From: an uncultured bacterium | Lineage (GTDB): Bacteria > Bacillota > Clostridia > Oscillospirales > Oscillospiraceae | Direction: 5' to 3' | DNA length: 16,113 nucleotides | Assembly: GCA_949288405.1 (NCBI GenBank) | Contig: CASEKM010000036.1 | Coordinates: forward strand, 1 to 16,113 | Part shown: positions 1-6,825 of the stretch, piece by piece | How positions within the stretch are numbered: position 1 is the first letter of the stretch | Layout: each line of letters begins with the position of its first letter | Notes under the pieces: model-generated | The model's input: only the letters and a program-made list of their open reading frames with translations | Databases searched by the model: none | What the model was told of the DNA's origin: nothing | Made by a program: the position numbers and the translations under genes

Positions 1-17
1 CATGAAGGAGGCACACT

Positions 18-305
18 ATGGATGAACTGAACCGCGCGATGAACGAGCAACTGAAGAAAACCGTGGCCGACCTGGCCGCCCACAACGACGAGACTGGCGA
101 CGGCAAGCTGGACGCCGCCGACCTGAAAGCCCAGCTGAACCGCATTGAGGCCCAGCTGCAGTTGCAGGACGGGCAAAACCGCAACATCATGCGCAACCAG
201 CGCCTGCGTATGCTGCTGAGCGTGATCATCACCATCGTGCTGCTGGTGGCGCTGGTCTGCGTGGGGCTGAGTCTGCTCAATCAGCTGGGTGTGTTTGGAC
301 GGTAG
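18..305 (+). CDS. Small single-span membrane protein with an EF-hand-like loop
   Basis: A 95-aa protein of unknown family. An AAGGAGG site at 5-11 sits six bases before the ATG, so the start is firm. Residues 1-65 are polar and helical-looking. Within them D24-x-T26-x-D28-G29-K30-L31-D32-x-x-D35 resembles an EF-hand or dockerin-type calcium loop, with Asp rather than Glu at position 12. A hydrophobic segment (about 68-90) follows a basic stretch, RNQRLR, so the N-terminus is predicted to be cytoplasmic. Only 30 bp separate it from the MORN protein gene, another single-span membrane protein of the same predicted topology, so the two are probably co-transcribed and may work together. A role as a membrane adaptor for the injection system is inference from position only. 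No homologue is recognised. Confidence 0.75.
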   Translation: MDELNRAMNEQLKKTVADLAAHNDETGDGKLDAADLKAQLNRIEAQLQLQDGQNRNIMRNQRLRMLLSVIITIVLLVALVCVGLSLLNQLGVFGR

Positions 306-335
306 TCCAGAAGTCAACGCATAGGGGGATTTCCT

Positions 336-2819
336 TTGTTTAGCTTTCTGTTGCGACAACTGACCGGCTCCGTGGGGATCTTTTTCCGCACCATCCGGGC
401 GTTTTTCACCCGGCAGGTGACCCGGGTCGGAGCCTACGGCCGCCGGGTGACCAACGTCTCCCGGTACGCCACCAAGGTGGCGTCCACCTCCTTCCAGGGG
501 GCGGCCAAGGCGGTGAAAAAGCCCACCAAGCGGGGGGACTATATCGAGACGAAGGAGCTGTTCATCTCCAAATCCTTTCTGTTCCTGCTGGCGGTGGGGC
601 TGGCGGTCGCCATACTGCTGATCTACTTTGTGGTGTGGCCCTTTCTGCTCAGCCACTTCTTCACCGCCCGCTTCTGGCAGGGGGATAAGGAGCTGGAGAG
701 CTGGTCCGGCCGGGTGATCGTCTACTATGACGAGGACAAGCAGACGCCCATGTACCGGGGGACGCTGGAGGATGGGTTGCTCCAGGGCCCGGGGGAGGAG
801 TACGACGAGGCCGGACTGCTCACCTATGAGGGAAACTTTGCGGACGGCGTGCGCAGCGGAAACGGCTCCTGCTATGAGGGCGGCGTGCTGGTCTATGAGG
901 GCGCCTTTGCCAACGGCCTGTACGAGGGGATGGGCAGCCTGTTTGAGGACGGAGTCCTGTGCTACCGGGGCAGCTTCGTGGCCGGCCTCCAGGAGGGGGA
1001 CGGCACCGCCTATTATCCCAGCGGACAGCGGGCCTATGCCGGCGTCTTTGCCGAGGGCCTCTATGAGGGGGAGGGCACCGAGTACTGGGAGAGCGGCCAG
1101 GTGCGCTACCGGGGCTCCTTTGCCCAGGGCCTCTACGACGGCAGCGGCACCCTCTACCTGGAGGACGGGGACCAAATCCGCGGCGAGTTCTCCGCCGGAG
1201 CGGCGGAGGGGACCGTCCAGTGGTATCAGGACGGCAAGCTCTGGTACGAGGGCGGCCTGACGGACTGGGCGGTTGACGGCTTCGGCACCCTCTACGCCGA
1301 GAGCGGAGACGCCATCTACGCGGGGGAGTTTGACCGGGGCACCCTGGACGGGGCGTGGCTGCTGGAGCTGACCGCCGGGGACCTGCGGGCGGCCTTCGGC
1401 GAGGCCAAGCTCACCGAGACCGGCCGGGGAGACGGCTTCCTCATTGAAAATCAGCAGCTGGGGCTCACCGCCCTGTGCAGCTATCAGCAGGGGGAGACGG
1501 AGCCCCAGGTGTACCGCCTGTGGCTGGAGCCCGGGGAGGGCTCCCCCCACGCAAAGCTCATCCCCTGGGAGAGCCTGGAGGAGGCGGACCAGTGGGCCGT
1601 CCAGGACCGGGACCCCGCCCCAGAGCTGTGGGTCCTGCGCGGGGCGGTCTATCAGGCGGACGGAACGGTGGGAGGCGACTGGTTCCAGAACCAGTACCGC
1701 TATGAGACCTATGCCTGCACCCTCCTCAGCGAGGACGAGGCCAGCGCTCCCGCGGTCATCAGCTGGAGCCGGGACCTGTCCCTGCCCTCCGGCACGCCCG
1801 CCGGAGACGCGGCGGTGTCCCAGGCCCAGGAGCGGCTGGATACCCTCTTGGCCGCCCTGGACGGGGCGGGAAGCGGCGGCGGCAGCGCCGCCGGGGCCTC
1901 CGGCCTGGGGGATGTGGAGCGGATGCTGGCGCTGATGCTCACCGCACAGGACGGGGAGACGCTGGTGGACGCCCTCACCGACTACTACATATACCGGGAG
2001 ATGGCCGCCGCTCTGGAGGGCAGCCAGCCTATGCTGGAGCAGAACCTGGCCGCCGCACAGACCCAGCTGGACCGGGGCAGCGGCGCCCAGGAGGCGGTGG
2101 ACGCCGCCCAGAAGGAGCTGGATGAGCTGGACCGGCAGCTGGCCCAGTATGAGACGGGGCAGGAGCAGGCGCTGCTCACCATCCAGGCGCTGAGCAAGCT
2201 GGACCCGGAGGAGTACGATCTGCAGAAGGTGCTGGTCACCTTTGACCCGGTGGAGCTGGATGTGTCCGCCTTGACGGCGGCCGCCGTGGAATATGCCCGG
2301 GAGACCGGCGGCCAGGCACAGACGGACGCCGGCGCCCTGGAGCGGGAAGTGAAGTCGGCGGTGCTGGATCTGAGCATGGCCTATGAGTCCATCCGCGCGG
2401 CCAGGGAGACGGTGGAGCAGACCGCCGCCGGGGTGGAGCGGCAGACCCAGGCCTATGCCACCGGGAGCGGGACCCGAGAGGCCCTGTACAGCGCCCAGTG
2501 TGCACAGAACGAGGCCGCCGCCGTCCTGTGTCAGGCCATCGGCGCCTTTACCAAGCAGGCCAACCACCTGAATACCCTCTCCGGCGGCTGGGTGGCGGAG
2601 CACTGCGGCTGGATGCCGGACACCTTCGCCGCCCTGTTCCAGAGCGAGATCCTCCGCGGCCAGGAGGCCGCCCAGAAGGCGGAGGAGGAGCGGAAGGAGC
2701 AGGAGGAGCAGGCCGCCCAGACCATTCAGGAGGAGCAGCAGGCCCAGCAGGGGCAGGACGCTCCGGCGGAGGAGCCCGGCCAGGAGGCCGCCTCCTCCCA
2801 GGAGGAGACGGAAGACTGA
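336..2819 (+). CDS. Membrane-anchored MORN-repeat protein with coiled-coil C-terminus
   Basis: An 827-aa protein starting at TTG, with a TAGGGGGA-type site at 321-328. No in-frame ATG occurs before residue 139, beyond the membrane segment, so the TTG start is needed. Layout: Arg/Lys-rich amphipathic N-terminus (1-75), one transmembrane helix (about 79-105), about nine MORN repeats (139-340, YRGxFxxGLxxGxGT-type), an unassigned globular part (about 345-500), a Gly/Ala/Ser linker (about 508-528), a long Glu/Gln/Ala helical coiled-coil-like part (about 570-720) and a disordered acidic Glu/Gln tail (last 50 residues). Positive-inside logic would put the MORN repeats outside the membrane. MORN repeats in other proteins act in membrane or protein contact and scaffolding. 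Its place at the head of DUF4255, PAAR-like and AAA+ genes suggests a docking or anchoring role for the contractile system. That role is inference. Confidence 0.85.
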   Translation: MFSFLLRQLTGSVGIFFRTIRAFFTRQVTRVGAYGRRVTNVSRYATKVASTSFQGAAKAVKKPTKRGDYIETKELFISKSFLFLLAVGLAVAILLIYFVVWPFLLSHFFTARFWQGDKELESWSGRVIVYYDEDKQTPMYRGTLEDGLLQGPGEEYDEAGLLTYEGNFADGVRSGNGSCYEGGVLVYEGAFANGLYEGMGSLFEDGVLCYRGSFVAGLQEGDGTAYYPSGQRAYAGVFAEGLYEGEGTEYWESGQVRYRGSFAQGLYDGSGTLYLEDGDQIRGEFSAGAAEGTVQWYQDGKLWYEGGLTDWAVDGFGTLYAESGDAIYAGEFDRGTLDGAWLLELTAGDLRAAFGEAKLTETGRGDGFLIENQQLGLTALCSYQQGETEPQVYRLWLEPGEGSPHAKLIPWESLEEADQWAVQDRDPAPELWVLRGAVYQADGTVGGDWFQNQYRYETYACTLLSEDEASAPAVISWSRDLSLPSGTPAGDAAVSQAQERLDTLLAALDGAGSGGGSAAGASGLGDVERMLALMLTAQDGETLVDALTDYYIYREMAAALEGSQPMLEQNLAAAQTQLDRGSGAQEAVDAAQKELDELDRQLAQYETGQEQALLTIQALSKLDPEEYDLQKVLVTFDPVELDVSALTAAAVEYARETGGQAQTDAGALEREVKSAVLDLSMAYESIRAARETVEQTAAGVERQTQAYATGSGTREALYSAQCAQNEAAAVLCQAIGAFTKQANHLNTLSGGWVAEHCGWMPDTFAALFQSEILRGQEAAQKAEEERKEQEEQAAQTIQEEQQAQQGQDAPAEEPGQEAASSQEETED
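750..1355 (+). repeat. MORN repeat array inside the 827-aa protein gene
   Basis: Residues 139-340 of the encoded protein form tandem units of about 21-23 residues with the pattern Y-x-G-x-F-x-x-G-L-x-x-G-x-G. Examples are YRGSFVAGLQEGDGTAYY and YRGSFAQGLYDGSGTLYL. The middle units are the most regular; the last two (about 300-340) are more diverged. The DNA repeats are imperfect, so this is an old protein-level repeat and not a recent expansion. Confidence 0.8.
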
Positions 2820-2855
2820 CGGAAGCGCGCGTTGCGCACAAGGGAGGCGGAACCT

Positions 2856-3452
2856 ATGGCAGATTATACGGCCCTGGTGGAGGCGGGCAGCGCCCTGGTG
2901 GAGCTGCTCCGGGACAACCTCACCCCGGAGCCCATCAGCAACCGGGAGCTCATCGCCCTGTGCTCCCCCCATGAGAGCGAGAACAACCAGCTCACCCTCT
3001 ACCTCTATCAGGTGGAGGAGGACACCCAGGGGGTGCAGAGCGGCTACTACCAGGTGGGACAGAATGTGGAGCGCATGCGCCCCGCCCGCTATAACCTGCG
3101 CTTTCTGGTGACCGCCCACTCCAAGGCCCCGGCGCAGCTGCGGCAGGCGGACCAGTACCGCATGGTGGGGGCCGCCCTCCAGGTGCTGAAGGACCACCCG
3201 GTGATCGACCGGCAGTACCTGAGCGGCTCCCTGGCGGAGCAGAACGCCGTGGTCCGGGTGGTGCTGGAGAAGACCCCCCAGGACCAGCTGCTGAAGATCT
3301 GGAACAACACCTCCACCACCTATAAGCTCTCCTTTGTGGTGCTGCTCACCGGGGTGGAGATCGAGTCCCGGCGGGAGCGCCGGTTCAGCCGGGTCACCGA
3401 CGTCACCATCACCACTGACCAGAAGAGCCAGGCAAAGGAGGAGAAGCCGTGA
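2856..3452 (+). CDS. DUF4255 / Pvc16-like contractile injection system cap protein
   Basis: A 198-aa protein. The ATG at 2856 is chosen because AGGGAGG (2841-2847) lies eight bases upstream; a TTG at 2832 would add eight residues but has no site. The sequence fits the DUF4255 (Pvc16 N-terminal) family: a helical start (ALVEAGSALVELLRDNL), then NQLTLYLYQVEED, a beta strand ending in FLVTAHSK, the YRMVGAALQVLKDHPVI helix and a final KLSFVVLLTGVEIES strand. Pvc16-type proteins cap the sheath/tube at the distal end in eCIS and related tailocins. The gene is followed, with a 4-bp GTGA overlap, by an unknown CIS-cluster gene. It is one of the clearest markers that this locus is a contractile injection system. 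Confidence 0.88.
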   Translation: MADYTALVEAGSALVELLRDNLTPEPISNRELIALCSPHESENNQLTLYLYQVEEDTQGVQSGYYQVGQNVERMRPARYNLRFLVTAHSKAPAQLRQADQYRMVGAALQVLKDHPVIDRQYLSGSLAEQNAVVRVVLEKTPQDQLLKIWNNTSTTYKLSFVVLLTGVEIESRRERRFSRVTDVTITTDQKSQAKEEKP

Positions 3453-4177
3453 TCAGCATGCATGTCAGCGCCGTGTGCCGGGTGCGGGACGGCTTTACCG
3501 GCCGGGCCATGGAGCCCTCCGGCCTGGTGTGTACTCTGGACGGCGCTCCCTTCCGGCCGGTGGGAAAGCCGGGGGGATATCTGGTCCTGGTCAATCTGCC
3601 CGGCGGGACCCACCGCCTGTCCCTGCGGTGTCAGGGCTATCAGGAGGAGTGGGTGGAGATCCGGTCCGGCCGGGGGACCCAGGAGCTGGACGTGACCATG
3701 AAGCCGGGGGAGGGCTACCCCTTCCGGCAGGAGGTCACCCTGCTCACCCTGACCATTTTGGAGGGCGGGGAGCCCGCCGCCGGGCGGCAGCTGTGGCTGG
3801 CGGCCCCGGGCCCCACCGAAATGAAGATCGCCCAGACTAGGGCGGAGGCGGGCAGCACCGGCCTGCGGATCTTCTGCAAGGGGGCCGCCGCCCCCGCAGT
3901 GCCCGGGACCTATCTGATCGCCGACGGAGCGGACAGTGAGATCGTCTTTCTCCGCGCCCTGGAGGAGGAGATGGGGGAGCTGCTGGAGCCCCTCCGGCGG
4001 GGCCACGGCCGCAGCAAGTCCCTCCTGCCCGCCCAGCGGTACCACACCGGGGCGGACGGCGTCCTTCGCGCCGCCTTCCCGGAGCCGTGCACCCTGGAGG
4101 TGTGCGGCGGAGAGGGGGGCCTTCTGGCCAGCCTGGAGCTGACCCAGGGGGAGAACCGGCAGACGGTCCAGCTATAA
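3449..4177 (+). CDS. CIS-cluster protein of unknown function, beta-sandwich-like
   Basis: A 242-aa protein starting at GTG (3449), whose last two bases are shared with the stop of the DUF4255 gene. AAAGGAGG (3434-3441) is well spaced for it; the ATG at 3458 would be too far away. Residues about 25-90 (LDGAPF, GGYLVLVNLPGGTHRLSLRCQGY, then a strand) look like a PEGA or carboxypeptidase-regulatory-like beta sandwich, a small Ig-like fold often found in structural and surface proteins. A second strand-rich part (about 98-165) and a Leu/Glu helix (about 172-190) follow. The overlap with DUF4255 and a 13-bp gap to the PAAR-like gene place it in the injection-system operon. A structural or adaptor role is likely but unproven; I do not recognise a named family. 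Confidence 0.8.
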   Translation: MISMHVSAVCRVRDGFTGRAMEPSGLVCTLDGAPFRPVGKPGGYLVLVNLPGGTHRLSLRCQGYQEEWVEIRSGRGTQELDVTMKPGEGYPFRQEVTLLTLTILEGGEPAAGRQLWLAAPGPTEMKIAQTRAEAGSTGLRIFCKGAAAPAVPGTYLIADGADSEIVFLRALEEEMGELLEPLRRGHGRSKSLLPAQRYHTGADGVLRAAFPEPCTLEVCGGEGGLLASLELTQGENRQTVQL

Positions 4178-4190
4178 AAGGAGGGTATCC

Positions 4191-4577
4191 ATGGCGAATC
4201 CTGTTGTCAATACCGCGGTATGCACCTGCGCCTTCGGGGCCGCGCCGGTCCCGCTGACGGTGACCAGCCAGCAGACCGTGTTCATGTGCGGCATGCCCGC
4301 GGCCACCATCATGGACGGAGCGCCCTTGACCAATGTGGCCACCTTCGGCATGTGCTCCAACCCGGCCAACCCCACGGTGGCCGCGGCCACCGCCGCCGCG
4401 CTGGGGGTGCTCACCCCCATGCCCTGTATCCCCGCCACCGTATCCTGGGTGCCGGGGTGCCCCACGGTGCTGGTGTGCGGAAAGCCCCTGCTGAACAACA
4501 CCAGCAAGCTCATGTGCTCCTACGGGGGCGTGATCCAGGTGACCATGACCCCGGCCATGACGGTGAAGGTGCCGTAA
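4191..4577 (+). CDS. DUF4280 / PAAR-like spike-tip protein
   Basis: A 128-aa protein with AAAAGGAGGG at 4176-4185 just before the ATG. It matches the DUF4280 PAAR-like pattern: a short Cys-containing N-terminus, SQQTVFMCGMPAATIMDGAP, a FGMCSNPANP turn, VAAATAAALGVLTPMPC, and a C-terminal VLVCGKPLLNNTSKLMCSYG segment. PAAR-like proteins form the sharp tip on the VgrG/spike trimer of contractile injection systems and can carry effectors. Eight Cys residues are present (11, 13, 33, 55, 79, 90, 96, 109). From memory of the family, those near 55, 79 and 109 are the usual ones; the extra ones may bind metal or form disulfides. The small size shows no fused effector domain, so any cargo must load elsewhere. 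Confidence 0.85.
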   Translation: MANPVVNTAVCTCAFGAAPVPLTVTSQQTVFMCGMPAATIMDGAPLTNVATFGMCSNPANPTVAAATAAALGVLTPMPCIPATVSWVPGCPTVLVCGKPLLNNTSKLMCSYGGVIQVTMTPAMTVKVP

Positions 4578-4611
4578 GACCGGAGCCCTGAGGGGAGAGG
4601 AGGGAGCGGGT

Positions 4612-4887
4612 TTGGAGGAATACGACCTGCGGGATGTGTCCTATGAAAAACTGAATCGGGGCTACGAGACTCAGTGGGAGCTGATGGACGACCTGTTTGC
4701 CTGGCTGGACCTGCGCATCTACTTCTTCTATGAGCACCACCAGTGGCTGGGCCCGAAGAACGACATGCGCAACATGATGGGCCTGGTGGTCAGCCGGGGC
4801 CGCCCAGCTGGGGCTGGCGGTCCAGCTGGACGGGAGCGAGGCCGCCCAGCTGGAGGCCGCCCGGACGACCATCTGTTCCAGGGTTGA
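4612..4887 (+). pseudogene. N-terminal fragment of the AAA+ ATPase, cut off by a frameshift
   Basis: A TTG start at 4612 with GAGGAGGG at 4597-4604 opens a sensible protein for about 61 residues (EEYDLRDVSYEKLNRGY... to MMGLVVSR). After 4796 this frame turns into low-complexity Gly/Arg/Pro (RPAGAGGPAGRERGRPAG) and stops at 4885-4887. In the +1 frame, from 4799 onward, the translation becomes AAQLGLAVQLDGSEAAQLEA and runs without a stop into the ATPase gene, although that frame has no ATG, GTG or TTG before 4919. The simplest reading is one gene, 4612-6733 (about 706 aa), with one extra G in the GGGG run at 4796-4799. It could be a real mutation, an assembly or sequencing error, or less likely a programmed +1 shift. 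Confidence 0.7.
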
Positions 4888-4918
4888 ACGGACGGAGGGG
4901 AGCTTTCCCCTGCTGCGG

Positions 4919-6733
4919 ATGTTCCAGGCCCTGGGGCTGGAGGAGTTTGAGCAGGGGTGCCTGGTGCTGGCCTATGCGGCGGCCCTGGACAAGAAGTACG
5001 AGAAGCTGCTGGCCTATCTCCAGGACGACATCACCCTGAAAGCCCCCACCACCGCCCTGGCGGTCCAGCTCTTCCTGCCCCTGGAGTCCACCATGGAGGA
5101 GTACCTGTCCCGGTTTGCCCGGCGGGACAGATTTACCAGCCTCTTTGACCGGGAGCGGCTGCTGGCGGGGCAGCTGGTGCTGCACCCGGTGGTGCGGGAG
5201 TTCCTCAGCACCGGGACGGTGGCCCCCATGCCCGGCCTGCGCCTCTTTGACGGGGCGCGGGAGCGGCCCTCCGGGCCGCTGGTCACAGGGCAGGAGACGG
5301 CCCGGCGGCTGGACCTGCTGTACGGGGAGCCGGGGGAGCGGATGATCTGCCTCACCGGCGGTCCGGGGACGGGCAAGCGTTTTCAGGTGGAGCACCTGAT
5401 GGCCCGGAGCGGACAGCGGTGCGTCTTTGTCTCTCTGGACTGTGAGCGGCCGGAGGAGCGGGCGGCGGAGGGCGTTTTGGCGGCCCGCCTCACCGGGGCC
5501 TGCCTGTGCTTTGGGCACATGGAGCGGCTGGACGCCGAGGGAAAGCGCCTCCCGGCGGAGGAGCGGCTGCTCCAGGACATCCTGGACCTGGAGCCCGCCC
5601 ATGAGAAGATCTTCCTCCTGTCCCAGCTGCCCATCCGGGCCAGGCTGAGCCGGCTGACGGTGGAGCTGGAGGTGCCAGACCCCACGGAGGACGACCGCAT
5701 CGCCCTGTTTCGGGCCTTCCTGGGGGAGACCGAGCTGGGAGACGGCCTGACTGTGGAGGAGCTGGCCGCCAAATTCCGCTTCTCCCCCCGGCAGATCCAG
5801 CTGGCCTGCCGCCAGGCGGCGGGGCTGGCCAGGCTGGAGGGGGAGGCGGCTGTCCCCAGCCGGGAGATGCACCAGTGCTGCTACCGGCAGGTGGTCCACA
5901 AGCTGGGGGACCTGGCCAGCCGGGTGCGCCCCGCCTTCCACTGGGACGACGTGGTCATGCCGGAGGGGCAGAAGAAGCTCCTGCAGCACGCCTGCGGCCA
6001 CATCAAATTTCAGCACCGCATCTACTCGGAGTGGGGCTTCGACAAGAAGATCGCCTACGGCCGGGGACTGTCCATCCTCTTTGCCGGCGCCCCCGGTACG
6101 GGAAAGACCATGTGCGCCCAGGTGATCGCCAACGAGCTGAATATGGAGATGTACAAGATCAACATCTCCCAAATCGTCAGCAAGTACATCGGCGAGACGG
6201 AGAAAAACCTTCAGGCGGTGTTCACCGAGGCCAAGCGCTCCAACTGCGTCCTGTTCTTCGACGAGTGCGACGCCCTGTTCGGCAAGCGCAGCGAGGTGAA
6301 GGACGCCCACGACCGCAACGCCAACGTGGAGGTGGCCTACCTCCTCCAGCAGATCGAGGAGTACGACGGGGTGTGCATCCTGGCCACCAACCTGATCGGC
6401 AACATTGACGAGGCATTTATGCGCCGCATCACCTATGTGGTCCGCTTCCCCTTCCCGGACGCGGCCATGCGGGAGGAGATCTACCGGCGGACCATCCCCG
6501 CCGCGGCCCCTCTGGCCGATGACATCGACTGGGCCTTTCTGGCGGAGAAGTTTGAGCTCTCCGGCGGACACATCAAAAATATTGTCCTCTCCGCCGCCTT
6601 CCTGGCGGCGCTGGAGGGGCAGAGCATCGGAATGTCTCACCTGCTGCGCTCCGCGGTGGGGGAGATGAAGAAAAACGAGATCGTCGTGGTCCGGGAGGAG
6701 CTGCGGGAGTACGCGGACCTGCTGGACGGCTGA
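4919..6733 (+). CDS. AAA+ ATPase of the contractile injection system cluster
   Basis: From the first in-frame ATG this is 604 aa; the intact gene probably began at 4612 (see the upstream fragment). It has two nucleotide-binding regions. The first has a P-loop-like GGPGTGKR (147-154) with Arg where Ser/Thr is expected and no clear Walker B, so it is probably inactive. The second is a full AAA+ module: Walker A GAPGTGKT (390-397), Walker B with D448-E449 in FFDECDALF, sensor-1 N491, arginine-finger region R502-R503 and a sensor-2-like GGHIKN. AAA+ ATPases of this type are a constant part of eCIS loci (Pvc15-like) and are thought to help assembly or cargo loading. No RBS precedes ATG 4919, which supports the frameshift reading. 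The stop lies in the first copy of a 36-bp tandem duplication. Confidence 0.87.
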   Translation: MFQALGLEEFEQGCLVLAYAAALDKKYEKLLAYLQDDITLKAPTTALAVQLFLPLESTMEEYLSRFARRDRFTSLFDRERLLAGQLVLHPVVREFLSTGTVAPMPGLRLFDGARERPSGPLVTGQETARRLDLLYGEPGERMICLTGGPGTGKRFQVEHLMARSGQRCVFVSLDCERPEERAAEGVLAARLTGACLCFGHMERLDAEGKRLPAEERLLQDILDLEPAHEKIFLLSQLPIRARLSRLTVELEVPDPTEDDRIALFRAFLGETELGDGLTVEELAAKFRFSPRQIQLACRQAAGLARLEGEAAVPSREMHQCCYRQVVHKLGDLASRVRPAFHWDDVVMPEGQKKLLQHACGHIKFQHRIYSEWGFDKKIAYGRGLSILFAGAPGTGKTMCAQVIANELNMEMYKINISQIVSKYIGETEKNLQAVFTEAKRSNCVLFFDECDALFGKRSEVKDAHDRNANVEVAYLLQQIEEYDGVCILATNLIGNIDEAFMRRITYVVRFPFPDAAMREEIYRRTIPAAAPLADDIDWAFLAEKFELSGGHIKNIVLSAAFLAALEGQSIGMSHLLRSAVGEMKKNEIVVVREELREYADLLDG

Positions 6734-6770
6734 AGAGCTGCGGGAGTACGCGGACCTGCTGGACGGCTGA
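6698..6770 (+). repeat. Perfect 36-bp tandem duplication at the end of the ATPase gene
   Basis: Positions 6698-6733 and 6735-6770 are identical over 36 bp, starting GAGCTGCGGGAG and ending GGACGGCTGA, with one A between them. Copy 1 encodes the ATPase C-terminus ELREYADLLDG plus its stop. Copy 2 repeats the same codons and stop but is shifted by one base (period 37) and is not translated as part of the gene. The absence of any mismatch suggests a recent slippage event or an assembly artefact. Confidence 0.95.
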
Positions 6771-6771
6771 A

Positions 6772-6798
6772 CCGGTCCCGGAGACAGAGCGGGGCCGG
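6772..6798 (+). terminator. GC-rich hairpin after the ATPase gene
   Basis: CCGGTCCCG (6772-6780) and CGGGGCCGG (6790-6798) can form a 9-bp stem with one U-G pair around a 9-base loop. It lies between the end of the CIS gene block and the TTG start at 6826. There is no T-run after it, so it may be a weak terminator, an mRNA-stabilising hairpin or chance in GC-rich DNA. Confidence 0.35.
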
Positions 6799-6825
6799 CG
6801 GGAACAGAAACGAGGTGGATCGCCC

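Noticed and set aside
4796..4853. Programmed +1 frameshifting at the G run
   Set aside because: Not claimed as the main reading. There is no rare or stop codon at the shift site and no obvious internal Shine-Dalgarno at the correct distance, so mutation or sequence error is more likely.
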